Part shown: in pieces, positions 1 through 6,654 of the stretch
Layout of the letters: the number at the start of each line of letters is the position of its first letter
Position numbering within the stretch: the first letter of the stretch is position 1
From: JBIYSM02 sp044759095
GTDB taxonomy: Bacteria; Bacillota; Bacilli; Brevibacillales; Brevibacillaceae
Assembly (NCBI RefSeq): GCF_044759095.2
Contig: NZ_JBIYSM020000012.1
Coordinates: 1-64,000 of the forward strand
Length of the DNA stretch: 64,000 bases
Reading direction: 5' to 3'
The notes under the pieces: model-generated
Database searches by the model: none
Told to the model about the DNA's origin: nothing
Seen by the model: the letters and a program-made list of their open reading frames with translations, nothing else
Position numbers and translations under genes: made by a program

Positions 1-51
1 TTCGGAATCTGGGCTCATAACCTCAGAAGAGCAGCCCAAATGGCCAAATAA
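1..51 (+). CDS. C-terminal end of a possible transposase (truncated by window edge)
   Basis: An open frame enters from the left edge and stops at a TAA at 49-51. Its 16 residues, FGIWAHNLRRAAQMAK, look like the basic C-terminal tail (hydrophobic run, then NLRR) found in several insertion-sequence transposases. No gene start or insertion-sequence terminal repeat can be checked inside the window, so the identity rests on this short tail only. The remaining 130 bases to the next gene hold no other coding signal and end in a fragment of the dispersed hairpin repeat. Confidence 0.3.
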   Translation, partial: FGIWAHNLRRAAQMAK

Positions 52-130
52 GCAACGATTAACGGATACAGTTACACGGTAGCCCCCTGAGATTCACCAC
101 AATGAGATGCTTCTGCCAAAAAACGATTTT

Positions 131-180
131 TTCAGGAGTAACTAGCTAACGCTGCGCCGAGTGGGGCCCAAAACACTGAG
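131..180. repeat. Fragment of the dispersed nested-hairpin repeat
   Basis: The segment with agctaacgctgcgccgagtg followed by ggggcccaaaacact matches one arm of the repeat copies at 6309, 49256 and 60028 (AGCTAACGC, GCCGAGTGGGG, GGGCCC, ACACT). The partner arm of the hairpin and the TTTATAAATTCTTATA end are missing, so this is a truncated or decayed copy next to the possible insertion-sequence tail. Confidence 0.5.
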
Positions 181-184
181 CGTG

Positions 185-430
185 TCAATCCTCGTCCTTC
201 ACATCGTAGCTTTCCGGAATGGGTTCGTGCTTGATGTGCTCCTCCCACTCCCGCAGCTTGCGGATCTGCTCCCGATGATGGTTGAACTGCTCTTTGTTGA
301 TCAAGTACTCGGTCCCGTTGTGAACGGCACGGATCCGGCCTTCCGCGATCTTTTCCAGAATAAACGTTTCGGGCAGTTCGAGATAGGCAGCGGTTTCTTT
401 AACGGTCAGATAGGTTTTCGTTGGTTCCAT
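185..430 (-). CDS. Small excisionase-type helix-turn-helix protein
   Basis: An 81-residue protein. The segment YLTVKETAAYLELPE near residues 7-21 followed by IRAVHNGTEYLINKEQF is the MerR/excisionase-like winged helix-turn-helix that binds DNA in plasmid, phage and housekeeping contexts. The C-terminal half is charged and probably helical. The frame could start at 466, but the Met at 430 begins exactly at the usual N-terminus of this domain; the ribosome site is weak for both. The gene overlaps the end of pgi by 32 bases and is probably translated from the pgi transcript. Target and role are unknown. Confidence 0.6.
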   Translation of the reverse strand: MEPTKTYLTVKETAAYLELPETFILEKIAEGRIRAVHNGTEYLINKEQFNHHREQIRKLREWEEHIKHEPIPESYDVKDED

Positions 431-1778
431 TCCATCTCGCTTCCAGCTCTGTTTTTTGCTTTTCAAACCCCGGTTTTCCCAAAAGCGCGTACATGTTGGC
501 CTTGTACGCCTCTACGCCTGGCTGGTCAAACGGATTGACGCCCAAGAGGTAGCCGCTGATGCCGCATGCCTTTTCGAAGAAGTAGATCAACTGCCCGAGG
601 TGATAGGCCGACACTTCCGGAATTTCCACCACCAGGTTCGGCACCCCTCCGTCGACATGGGCGAGCAACGTGCCTTCAAACGCTTTTTTGTTGACGAAAT
701 CCATTCCCTTGCCGGCGAGGAAGTTCAATCCGTCCAGGTTGTCCTCATCCTCGTGGATCGTCACATCGACAGCCGGTTTCGTCACATGCAAAACCGTTTC
801 AAACAGATTGCGCATCCCGTCCTGGATGTACTGCCCCATCGAGTGCAGGTCGGCGGAAAAGTCGACTGACGCCGGGAATATGCCCTTGCCGTCCTTGCCT
901 TCGGACTCGCCGAACAGCTGCTTCCACCACTCGGTGAAATAGCGGAACTGCGGCTCGTAGCTGACCAACAGCTCGATGGTTTTTCCTTTGCGGTACAGTG
1001 CGTTGCGGACGGCGGCGTACTGGTAGCAGGGGTTGTCGGACAGCTCCGGTGTCAGGTAACGCTGGCGGGCATCTGCAGCTCCCTGCATCAACGCGTCAAT
1101 ATCGGCTCCGCTCGCCGCGATCGGCAAAAGGCCGACCGCTGTCAACACCGAGTAGCGGCCGCCCACGTCGTCCGGGATGACGAATGTTTCATAGCCTTCC
1201 TCTGCGGCCAGCTGTTTCAACGCCCCGCGCGTCTTGTCAGTGGTGGCGTAGATGCGTTTGCGGGCTTCCTGCCGCCCGTATTTTTTCTCCATGTAGCCGC
1301 GGAACAGCCGAAACGCAATCGCCGGTTCACTCGTAGTCCCTGATTTGGAGATGACGTTGATGGAGACGTCCTTTCCTTCCAGGACGTCCATCAGGTGGGT
1401 GACGTAGATGGGGCTGATATTATTGCCGACGAAGTAAATTTCCGGGGTCTTCCGTTTGGATTTCGGCAGCAGGTTGTAGAAGCTGTGCCCGAGAATATCC
1501 ACAGCCGCTTTTGCCCCCAGGTAGGACCCCCCGATGCCGATGACCAGCAGCACGTCGGAGTCGGATTGGATCTTTGCCGCCGCCTGTTTGATGCGGGCGT
1601 ACTCCTCCCGATCGCAGCTGACGGGAAGATCCAGCCAGCCGAGGAAGTCATGACCCGGTCCCGTTTTCTGATGAAGCATCTCGTGCGCCTGCTTCACCGC
1701 GGGAGCCAGAAATTCCCACTCGTGAGGCTGAACGAAAGGGAGAGCTTTGGAAAAATCAAAGGATAGCGCCTGGTTCAT
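399..1778 (-). CDS. pgi: Glucose-6-phosphate isomerase
   Basis: A 459-residue cytoplasmic glycolytic enzyme that interconverts glucose 6-phosphate and fructose 6-phosphate. Family signatures are visible: GIGGSYLGAKAAVDIL in the sugar-phosphate site, SKSGTTSEPAIAFRLF, the VGGRYSVLTAVGLLPIA signature and the C-terminal GVNPFDQPGVEAYK block. The length matches Bacillus Pgi (about 450). The frame is open to 1901, but the Met at 1778 has GGAGGG four to five bases upstream and begins at the conserved N-terminus, so the longer form is rejected. It overlaps the small helix-turn-helix gene downstream by 32 bases. Confidence 0.95.
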   Translation of the reverse strand: MNQALSFDFSKALPFVQPHEWEFLAPAVKQAHEMLHQKTGPGHDFLGWLDLPVSCDREEYARIKQAAAKIQSDSDVLLVIGIGGSYLGAKAAVDILGHSFYNLLPKSKRKTPEIYFVGNNISPIYVTHLMDVLEGKDVSINVISKSGTTSEPAIAFRLFRGYMEKKYGRQEARKRIYATTDKTRGALKQLAAEEGYETFVIPDDVGGRYSVLTAVGLLPIAASGADIDALMQGAADARQRYLTPELSDNPCYQYAAVRNALYRKGKTIELLVSYEPQFRYFTEWWKQLFGESEGKDGKGIFPASVDFSADLHSMGQYIQDGMRNLFETVLHVTKPAVDVTIHEDEDNLDGLNFLAGKGMDFVNKKAFEGTLLAHVDGGVPNLVVEIPEVSAYHLGQLIYFFEKACGISGYLLGVNPFDQPGVEAYKANMYALLGKPGFEKQKTELEARWNGTNENLSDR

Positions 1779-1882
1779 ATGTCCCTCCGAAATAGGTGTT
1801 CTGCCTCCTATGTTAACATGAACGTCACACTCTGGCCTATTTACTTTGATCCATTTTGTTACCTTTTTCCATTTTGAACAAC

Positions 1883-1916
1883 AAGCACCCCAACCTTTCA
1901 TTCGGCCGAGGTGCTT
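1883..1916 (-). terminator. Hairpin downstream of the 58-residue membrane protein gene
   Basis: The arms AAGCACC (1883-1889) and GGTGCTT (1910-1916) form a stem after the stop at 1932 of the minus-strand gene. The following bases, GTTGTT, are only a weak T-tract, so it is a probable rather than certain rho-independent terminator. Confidence 0.5.
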
Positions 1917-1931
1917 TGCTTTCTATATGAT

Positions 1932-2108
1932 TTACGCCGGACCGGTGTCCGTCAACAGCTTCAAGAGGAAAAACAGCATGATACCGGCACCGGTCACGAC
2001 GATCCAAAGCGTCTTGCTGCCAGGTTTATCCTCCTTCACCATACCGAGCAGCCTCCAGGTCCCCAGCGCCACGCAGAGGACGCTGACAAGCAGCAGGAAC
2101 GTGCCCAT
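1932..2108 (-). CDS. 58-residue two-helix membrane protein
   Basis: A short frame beginning MGTFLLLVSVLCVALGTWR and ending LLKLLTDTGPA. It contains two hydrophobic stretches (about residues 3-20 and 34-51) split by a charged loop with KEDKPGSKT, so it should be an integral membrane protein with a short turn. The start is well supported: AAAGGAGGGG lies six to eight bases upstream of the ATG, and a hairpin follows the stop. No family is recognised. It sits on the same strand as pgi and the DUF3886 gene but has its own terminator-like signal. Confidence 0.65.
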   Translation of the reverse strand: MGTFLLLVSVLCVALGTWRLLGMVKEDKPGSKTLWIVVTGAGIMLFFLLKLLTDTGPA

Positions 2109-2169
2109 GCTTCCCCTCCTTTCCCTTCGTATTACCTATATGGGAAATGGGAGGAAAAAATCCATCGGA

Positions 2170-2328
2170 TCAGGTCGTGGGCTCGTCCGTTTTTTCGCGC
2201 TTCTTTTTGCCTAGACGGGACACGACACTCCGTCCCCGCTCTTTGATCTCTTCGCGGCGAAGGTCCAGCTGGTGCCGCTTCATGCGACCATTTTTGGAAG
2301 TGTCAGGCCGACGATCCCGATCGTCCAT
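2170..2328 (-). CDS. 52-residue basic protein, translationally coupled to the DUF3886 gene
   Basis: A short, highly charged frame starting MDDRDRRPDTSKNGRMK and ending KKKREKTDEPTT. Its ATG shares one base with the TGA of the upstream gene (TGATG), a typical translational-coupling arrangement. It is rich in Arg and Lys, lacks hydrophobic segments, and is probably mostly helical (residues 14-45). No family is recognised. The exact junction and continued reading frame argue that it is a real gene rather than chance, although its small size leaves some doubt. Confidence 0.5.
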   Translation of the reverse strand: MDDRDRRPDTSKNGRMKRHQLDLRREEIKERGRSVVSRLGKKKREKTDEPTT

Positions 2329-2603
2329 CAGCTGTACTTGCCTCCGCCTTTTTTCTCGTATTCGTTCAACAGTTCAGCAAAGCTCTTGTTGCGTTCCTTT
2401 TCCTCCTGCTCCCGGCGTTTTCGCTCGACTGCCTCCTGCTCTTCCCGCTCCTTGGCTGCTTTTACGTCTCTCTCCAGTTGTTTTAACCTGGCCAGCGCGT
2501 CCTCGTTCAGCATCTCCTTGAAGCTCTGGCCCGTCCTGGTTTCCTGCACCACGCCGGTTGTATATGTCTGATTACGGTTCATTTTCTGCTGTTTTTTGGC
2601 CAT
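2328..2603 (-). CDS. DUF3886 (YqkK-like) protein
   Basis: A 91-residue soluble protein. The pattern SFKEMLNEDALARLKQLERD, a long charged helix of Glu/Arg/Lys (about residues 40-70), then NKSFAELLNEYEKK is the layout of Bacillus YqkK/DUF3886 proteins, small coiled-coil proteins of unknown function. A GGGGATG ribosome site precedes the ATG at 2603. The stop overlaps the start of the basic 52-residue protein by one base, so the two form a small operon. Confidence 0.7.
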   Translation of the reverse strand: MAKKQQKMNRNQTYTTGVVQETRTGQSFKEMLNEDALARLKQLERDVKAAKEREEQEAVERKRREQEEKERNKSFAELLNEYEKKGGGKYS

Positions 2604-2692
2604 TTTGTCATCCCCTTCTTACTAAAGTCCTTCATTACATTCTGCCGTTTTGGGTCATACTACAGTCATGCACCCAAAGAGGAGGGCAGAAC

Positions 2693-2821
2693 ATGCGAAA
2701 CAAAGCCAAAGACTTCGGAAAAACCGCAGAAATTCGCGGCCCCAAGGCGCAATCCGAGGCTGTCCGCTCCGATGGCTCCATAAATAGTGAACCACAAGAA
2801 CGCCTAAAAGAAAACCGGTAG
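2693..2821 (+). CDS. 42-residue hydrophilic protein, small-spore-protein-like in style
   Basis: A short frame, MRNKAKDFGKTAEIRGPKAQ and onward, ending in KENR, preceded by AGAGGAGGGC at a good distance from the ATG. It is very hydrophilic (Lys, Glu, Ser, Asn, Gln) with no hydrophobic core, similar in style to the minor acid-soluble spore proteins of bacilli, but it does not match any of them convincingly. It is transcribed divergently from the DUF3886 gene and towards the glycosyltransferase. Function unknown; the spore link is inference from composition. Confidence 0.5.
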   Translation: MRNKAKDFGKTAEIRGPKAQSEAVRSDGSINSEPQERLKENR

Positions 2822-2861
2822 TATAACCCGCAGGCTCCGCCGTAACGAACCGCCGTCATGT

Positions 2862-3677
2862 CTATTTCATGCGGTGGTTTTTCTTCGCCCGCTTCGGGTC
2901 GGACGTGCTTTCCGGGGGATGCTCCTGTTTGAGCAGCAGCAGTTTGTCAGCAATTTGAAAACGGTACCCGGATTGAACCAAGCGTCTGGCCATTTCCTGC
3001 TCCATCTCTTTTCGCGGCAGTGTCTTGAACCTGCCGGCATCATGAAAAGCCCACCGCGGCAGGGAAACATGGTTCGTTTGAAACAGCGGCCAAATTCTGC
3101 CGCCCTTTTCCCGGATCGACTGCCTTCGCTCCGCGTCCGCGCAGGACAAGCCGATATGAAACGGCAGTCCGCTTGTGATCTGCTTTTCCTCAAGCAGCGG
3201 AACCACTTTTACGTTGGTGTGCGGACGCTTGATCTGGGGATAATGCTCCAGCCATGCCTCGCATTCATGGTGCTGAGCCAGACTGAACCGCGGATAGTAC
3301 ACCGAGTAAATGCGACGCTGACCGATCCCGAGCAGCACCAGCCGATCATCCTGAAGGTGAGCCTGCCGATGGGTTCCGACAAACTCCCGCGGAACAATCA
3401 TGTCGCAGCCCAGCAAAATCACACTGCATCCTTTTGCCTTCTCTACACCGCCATTCAGCAACTGAGAGCGGGAAAGCTGACGGCGGGAGCGGTGGCACCG
3501 AAGCGGATAGTGGGCAGAGAAGCGGCTGACTCTCTCTGCCGTTCCATCGGTCGACGCATTGTCCATTACAATCACTTCAAAATCATCAAATGACGTATAT
3601 TGAAGATTCAGACTATACAGGGTGTAAAGGAGCCGATCGACCGCATTTCTGGAAGGTATGACTACGCTCGTAAACAT
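2862..3677 (-). CDS. Family 2 glycosyltransferase
   Basis: A 271-residue GT-A fold enzyme. The N-terminal TSVVIPSRNAVDRLLYTLYS and VIVMDNASTDGTAERV segments are the nucleotide-sugar binding core of GT2 enzymes. The metal site motif is LLGCDMIVP, with one Asp where DxD is usual. The C-terminal part ends in a Lys/Arg-rich tail and there are no membrane helices, so it is cytoplasmic or peripheral. GGGGGAGAT precedes the ATG. Donor and acceptor cannot be told. Upstream of its start lies the 66-bp tandem repeat, so its promoter must lie within or beyond that array. Confidence 0.8.
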   Translation of the reverse strand: MFTSVVIPSRNAVDRLLYTLYSLNLQYTSFDDFEVIVMDNASTDGTAERVSRFSAHYPLRCHRSRRQLSRSQLLNGGVEKAKGCSVILLGCDMIVPREFVGTHRQAHLQDDRLVLLGIGQRRIYSVYYPRFSLAQHHECEAWLEHYPQIKRPHTNVKVVPLLEEKQITSGLPFHIGLSCADAERRQSIREKGGRIWPLFQTNHVSLPRWAFHDAGRFKTLPRKEMEQEMARRLVQSGYRFQIADKLLLLKQEHPPESTSDPKRAKKNHRMK

Positions 3678-3694
3678 CGGATCTCCCCCTTCTT

Positions 3695-4049
3695 AGTGGC
3701 GAAACTACTTCGAGCTTCATCCATGCGAAGCCACATCCAGGTGCCCGTAGGGTGCTTCTTAGTGGCGAAACTACTTCGAGCTTCTTCCTTGCGAAGCCAC
3801 ATCCAGGTGCCCGTAGGGTGCTTCTTAGTGGCGAAACTACTTCGAGCTTCTTCCATGCGAAGCCACACCCAGGTGCCCGTAGGGTGCTTCTTAGTGGCGA
3901 AACTACTTCGAGCTTCTTCCATGCGAAGCCACACCCAGGTGCCCGTAGGGTGCTTCTTAGTGGCGAAACTACTTCGAGCTTCTTCCATGCGAAGCCACAC
4001 CCAGGTGCCCGTAGGGTGCTTCTTAGTGGCGAAACTACTTCGAGCTTCG
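3695..4049. repeat. 66-bp tandem repeat array, five full units plus a partial sixth
   Basis: Units begin AGTGGCGAAACTACTTCGAG at 3695, 3761, 3827, 3893, 3959 and 4025 (last one partial). Units differ at only a few positions (ATCCATGCG, TTCCTTGCG, TTCCATGCG; CACATCC against CACACCC). Each unit can fold: CGAA-actac-TTCG, a GTGGC/GCCAC pairing across the first half, and CCC-gta-GGG in the second. Because 66 is a multiple of three and the unit lacks stops in several frames, long open frames appear on both strands. The 510 bases from 3678 to 4187 hold no other gene. Confidence 0.95.
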
Positions 4050-4187
4050 CTTTTGTGTATCCTATGCCACCTTCCGACAATATGGCTGGGCGCAGGGACT
4101 AGTCAAAAAGTAGGAACGAGACCGGCGCATAAGGAGGAGAGAGATTAGGCATACTCGTTACAGGATTCCTTAAGGAGGGAATAAGCG

Positions 4188-4541
4188 ATGGACAACCGTA
4201 CGCGAGGGAACGACCCCGTAGAAAATGTCGCCATCGACGGTACGCTCCCGCACCAGATTGAGGCACCCGATTTCAAAAAGTCTGCGAAAAAAATGGAAAA
4301 ACCCTTCGTCAACGAATTCGGCGTTGTCATTGGAGACAGCTTCTACAATTCACCCGAGTCGCCGTTGAACCAGTGGAGCACCGAGACGGACCCGTCCGTG
4401 ATGGCAGGGGACCGCTGGGTGCATCCGACCAACGACATCGGCTGGAACACCACGGAGAACAAGGAATTGCTGGAAAAGAAACCGCCCAAAGGCGTTCCGT
4501 TTATGCATCCCACGATTGACGTCAGCCACGGAAAAGACTGA
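4188..4541 (+). CDS. DUF3905-like protein
   Basis: A 117-residue soluble protein preceded by TAAGGAGGGAATAAGCG, an excellent ribosome site. The central and C-terminal region with GDRWVHPTNDIGWNTTENK and PPKGVPFMHPTIDVSH resembles the DUF3905 family of spore-forming bacilli, whose function is not known. Rich in Asn, Pro and acidic residues; no signal peptide, no membrane segment. Followed directly by a strong terminator, so it is a single-gene transcript. The family name is given from memory of its motif pattern. Confidence 0.65.
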   Translation: MDNRTRGNDPVENVAIDGTLPHQIEAPDFKKSAKKMEKPFVNEFGVVIGDSFYNSPESPLNQWSTETDPSVMAGDRWVHPTNDIGWNTTENKELLEKKPPKGVPFMHPTIDVSHGKD

Positions 4542-4569
4542 CACTTTTTCGCTCGCTCAGAACGGGCAG

Positions 4570-4598
4570 CGCCGCTTCCAAACAAGCGGCGTTTTTTT
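4570..4598 (+). terminator. Rho-independent terminator of the DUF3905 gene
   Basis: Perfect eight-pair stem CGCCGCTT/AAGCGGCG with loop CCAAAC, followed by seven T. A copy of the dispersed repeat starts directly after the T-run. Confidence 0.95.
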
Positions 4599-4599
4599 A

Positions 4600-4753
4600 G
4601 TGTATAAGAATTTATAAATTTGGACATCCCATACAGCCGCTAGAAAAGTGTTCGGGGCCCCGCCCGGCGAAGCGCAAATACGGGGCCCCTAAAATATCGG
4701 AATACTCTGCATAGCTACTCTTCACTTTTTGGGGTGGTCTTGAGCCGGGTGGG
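4600..4753. repeat. Dispersed nested-hairpin repeat, copy A (with inserted segment)
   Basis: Reads GTATAAGAATTTATAAATTT, then GGACATCCCATACAGCCGCT, GTGTTCGGGGCCCCGCCCGG and CGAAGCG, and closes with GCCGGGTGGG near 4744. It is the reverse complement of copy B at 6309-6407, except that the hairpin loop here holds about 70 extra bases (4674-4743) including GGGGCCCC and CACTTTTTGGGG, a block seen again at 38547-38602. Copies A and B form an inverted pair around the HesB-like and M50 genes. Confidence 0.85.
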
Positions 4754-4766
4754 ATATTTCCATTTG

Positions 4767-4775
4767 TGGTACAAT
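4767..4775 (+). promoter_or_regulatory. Extended -10 promoter candidate
   Basis: TGGTACAAT fits the TGnTATAAT extended -10 consensus with one mismatch and lies 36 bases before the GTG start of the HesB-like gene. No good -35 hexamer is seen, as is common for extended -10 promoters. Confidence 0.4.
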
Positions 4776-4810
4776 GGGTGGGCAAATGAACGGGAGAGGA
4801 GAGAATCTCT

Positions 4811-5110
4811 GTGACAATCCAACTGCGCATCCATCCGGAGTTCGCACGGGCCTACCAGCGGTACGCCGACTTTCGCCCCGGCGACACGCTGCGCTTGTAC
4901 GCGCGTACGGGAGGTCCCGGAACAGGCGGACTGTTTTATGCCATTGAAAAAGACGAGGTCCTACCCGGCGACGCAGTGTTTGAAGTTGAGGGGCTGCGTT
5001 TTGTCGTTCGCCCCGGTGATTTCTGGTACTTTGACGGCGCCGAGCTGAACTACGATCCGCTATACGGCGAATACGGCTTTTCCTTCCGCAATACACGGTT
5101 GGAGGAGTAG
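4811..5110 (+). CDS. HesB/YneR-like protein without cysteines
   Basis: A 99-residue protein with GTG start after GGGAGAGGAGAG. The pattern of SGDTLRLYAR-like text (here PGDTLRLYARTGGPGTGG), VEGLRFVV and DFWYFDGAELNYD matches the HesB-like YneR/YfhF branch of the A-type iron-sulfur carrier fold. The cysteines that bind iron or clusters in IscA/SufA are absent, as in most YneR-like members, so a carrier role is not supported. It is followed after 73 bases by the M50 protease gene and probably shares its transcript. Confidence 0.7.
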   Translation: MTIQLRIHPEFARAYQRYADFRPGDTLRLYARTGGPGTGGLFYAIEKDEVLPGDAVFEVEGLRFVVRPGDFWYFDGAELNYDPLYGEYGFSFRNTRLEE

Positions 5111-5183
5111 GGAAACTTTTTTACCATTTATTCGTATATACGATTGAACCTCAGCTTTCGTATCCTCCGGGAGGACTGTTTGG

Positions 5184-6302
5184 ATGAACAAAACCCGTTC
5201 CACTTTTCTTGCCATCGGCGCTTTTTTGCTGGCCAATTTGAAATGGCTGGGCACTTTTTTGAAATTCTCCAAGTTCGGGACTACTTTTCTTTCCATGATC
5301 GTGAGCCTTGGCGCTTACGCCTGGCTGTACGGCTGGAAATTCGGCGCAGCGCTCGTCTATTTGATCTTTGTGCACGAAATGGGGCACGTGATTGCCGCCA
5401 AACGAAAAGGAATCCGCACTTCGCCCGCGGTCTTTATCCCGTTTGCCGGTGCCTTTATTTCCATGAAGGACCAGCCGAGGGACGCTCGCACGGAAGCCTA
5501 TCTTGCTTACGGAGGGCCGCTCGCGGGGATGCTTGCCTTCCTGCCCGCTCTGCCGCTCTACTGGTGGACGGGGCATGACTTTTGGGCGCTGGTGATTTTC
5601 CTCGGGGCGATGATCAACCTGTTTAATCTGCTCCCGGTTTCTCCGCTGGACGGAGGCCGGATCGTCTCTGTGCTGTCCACGAAGATCTGGTTTTTCGGTC
5701 TGCTGGGGCTTTTGGCCATGCTGGTGTTTTCTCCTGATCCGCTGCTGTTCCTGATCTTCCTGTTCGGCTTGATGACCTGGTGGAATCGACTGCGGGAGGG
5801 TTATCAACAGCGGGTCCTGTCCTATGAAAAAGAAAAGCTGCTCGATTTCCTGGACGAACTGGCACAGTGGCCCACGCTCGCGGAAACAGCGGAGACTCGT
5901 GCCCGCCTGATGACGCAAAGCTATTTTTACGCTGCAGCCAAACCGCCGAAACAGCGCTTCTTTTTGCCGTTTTTCCACGACGACCGACGATTTGAGCGGG
6001 ACCGCATCCGGTTGGATAAGGAGTACGCGGAGCGCACCTGGGAGCTGTTCCAGCTGTGGGAACGGACACCCGTGCTGTTCCTGGACGGCAACCCGCTGCG
6101 GCCCGTCCCCTCTCCCCTGCTGGCTGAGGCGGAGCAGGAGGCCCGTGAGAGACTGCGCAAACTGGGCGAGCAGCTGGACCGGTTGGCGACCTACTACGAC
6201 TCACCGACGAAAACGAAGTGGAAGGTTCTCGTGGCATACCTGGCGCTGGCCGGCGCACTCTCCCTGTTCCTTTTGTACGGTTCATCCCTGTTAAACAGGT
6301 AA
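5184..6302 (+). CDS. M50 family site-2-type membrane metalloprotease
   Basis: A 372-residue polytopic membrane protein. The zinc motif HEMGH lies at residues 64-68 inside a membrane helix, and the third ligand motif NLLPVSPLDGG ends at 158 (Asp156), the classical S2P arrangement. Four to five hydrophobic helices occupy residues 5-200; a cytosolic domain of about 150 residues, rich in Glu and Arg, follows; a last helix is at 350-368. Such proteases cleave membrane-bound substrates during signalling; the substrate is unknown. It is not SpoIVFB-like in length or context. A GGGAGGA site precedes the ATG. Confidence 0.85.
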   Translation: MNKTRSTFLAIGAFLLANLKWLGTFLKFSKFGTTFLSMIVSLGAYAWLYGWKFGAALVYLIFVHEMGHVIAAKRKGIRTSPAVFIPFAGAFISMKDQPRDARTEAYLAYGGPLAGMLAFLPALPLYWWTGHDFWALVIFLGAMINLFNLLPVSPLDGGRIVSVLSTKIWFFGLLGLLAMLVFSPDPLLFLIFLFGLMTWWNRLREGYQQRVLSYEKEKLLDFLDELAQWPTLAETAETRARLMTQSYFYAAAKPPKQRFFLPFFHDDRRFERDRIRLDKEYAERTWELFQLWERTPVLFLDGNPLRPVPSPLLAEAEQEARERLRKLGEQLDRLATYYDSPTKTKWKVLVAYLALAGALSLFLLYGSSLLNR

Positions 6303-6308
6303 TGATTC

Positions 6309-6407
6309 AAGAAAACCCACCCGGCATTAGCTAACGCTTCGCCGGGCGGGGCCCCGAACACTTTTCTAGCGGCTGTATGGAATGTCCAAATTTATAAATT
6401 CTTATAT
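6309..6407. repeat. Dispersed nested-hairpin repeat, copy B
   Basis: Starts AAGAAAACCCACCCGGCATT, continues AGCTAACGCTTCGCCGGGCG, GGGCCCCGAACACTTTTCTA and ends near TTATAAATTCTTATAT. The arms CCCGGC/GCCGGG form the hairpin. It lies between the M50 gene and a terminator hairpin. The 352-base interval 6303-6654 holds only this repeat, that terminator, a second inverted repeat and the start region of the next gene. Confidence 0.9.
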
Positions 6408-6414
6408 GCGGACA

Positions 6415-6446
6415 AAAACGTCTGGTGTTCACAGCCAGACGTTTTT
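6415..6446 (+). terminator. Terminator hairpin after the M50 gene
   Basis: AACGTCTGG and CCAGACGTT flank a nine-base loop and are followed by a T-run. The left side also carries A residues, so it may act on both strands. Confidence 0.8.
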
Positions 6447-6536
6447 CATGTAAGCCGTTCCGAATAGAAACATGGCGTCCTAACCATCTAGCCCCATCTA
6501 CGAAACAAAAACATAAGAGAGGGATTCACCACCTCG

Positions 6537-6571
6537 TTTTTCACCCTAAATACCCTTGTTTTGGGTGAAAA
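6537..6571. promoter_or_regulatory. Inverted repeat upstream of the CorC/HlyC gene
   Basis: TTTTCACCC (6538-6546) and GGGTGAAAA (6563-6571) are a perfect nine-base inverted repeat with a 16-base spacer, 84 bases before the gene. It could be an operator or a leader hairpin. It is not followed by a T-run on the plus strand. Confidence 0.45.
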
Positions 6572-6654
6572 CAGCCCCCCTTCCGCTTTGATTCAAAATC
6601 TTTTTCCTCGTATACTAAAAGTGAAAATTTGTAAAAAAAGCTGATTACGAAAGG

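Noticed and set aside
3695..4049. Tandem array as a CRISPR.
   Set aside because: Units are directly contiguous with no unique spacers and no cas genes nearby.
3600..4148. Long repetitive open frames on both strands over the 66-bp array (up to 182 and 155 codons).
   Set aside because: The unit length is a multiple of three and lacks stops in several frames, so such frames arise automatically on both strands; none has a convincing ribosome site or domain.
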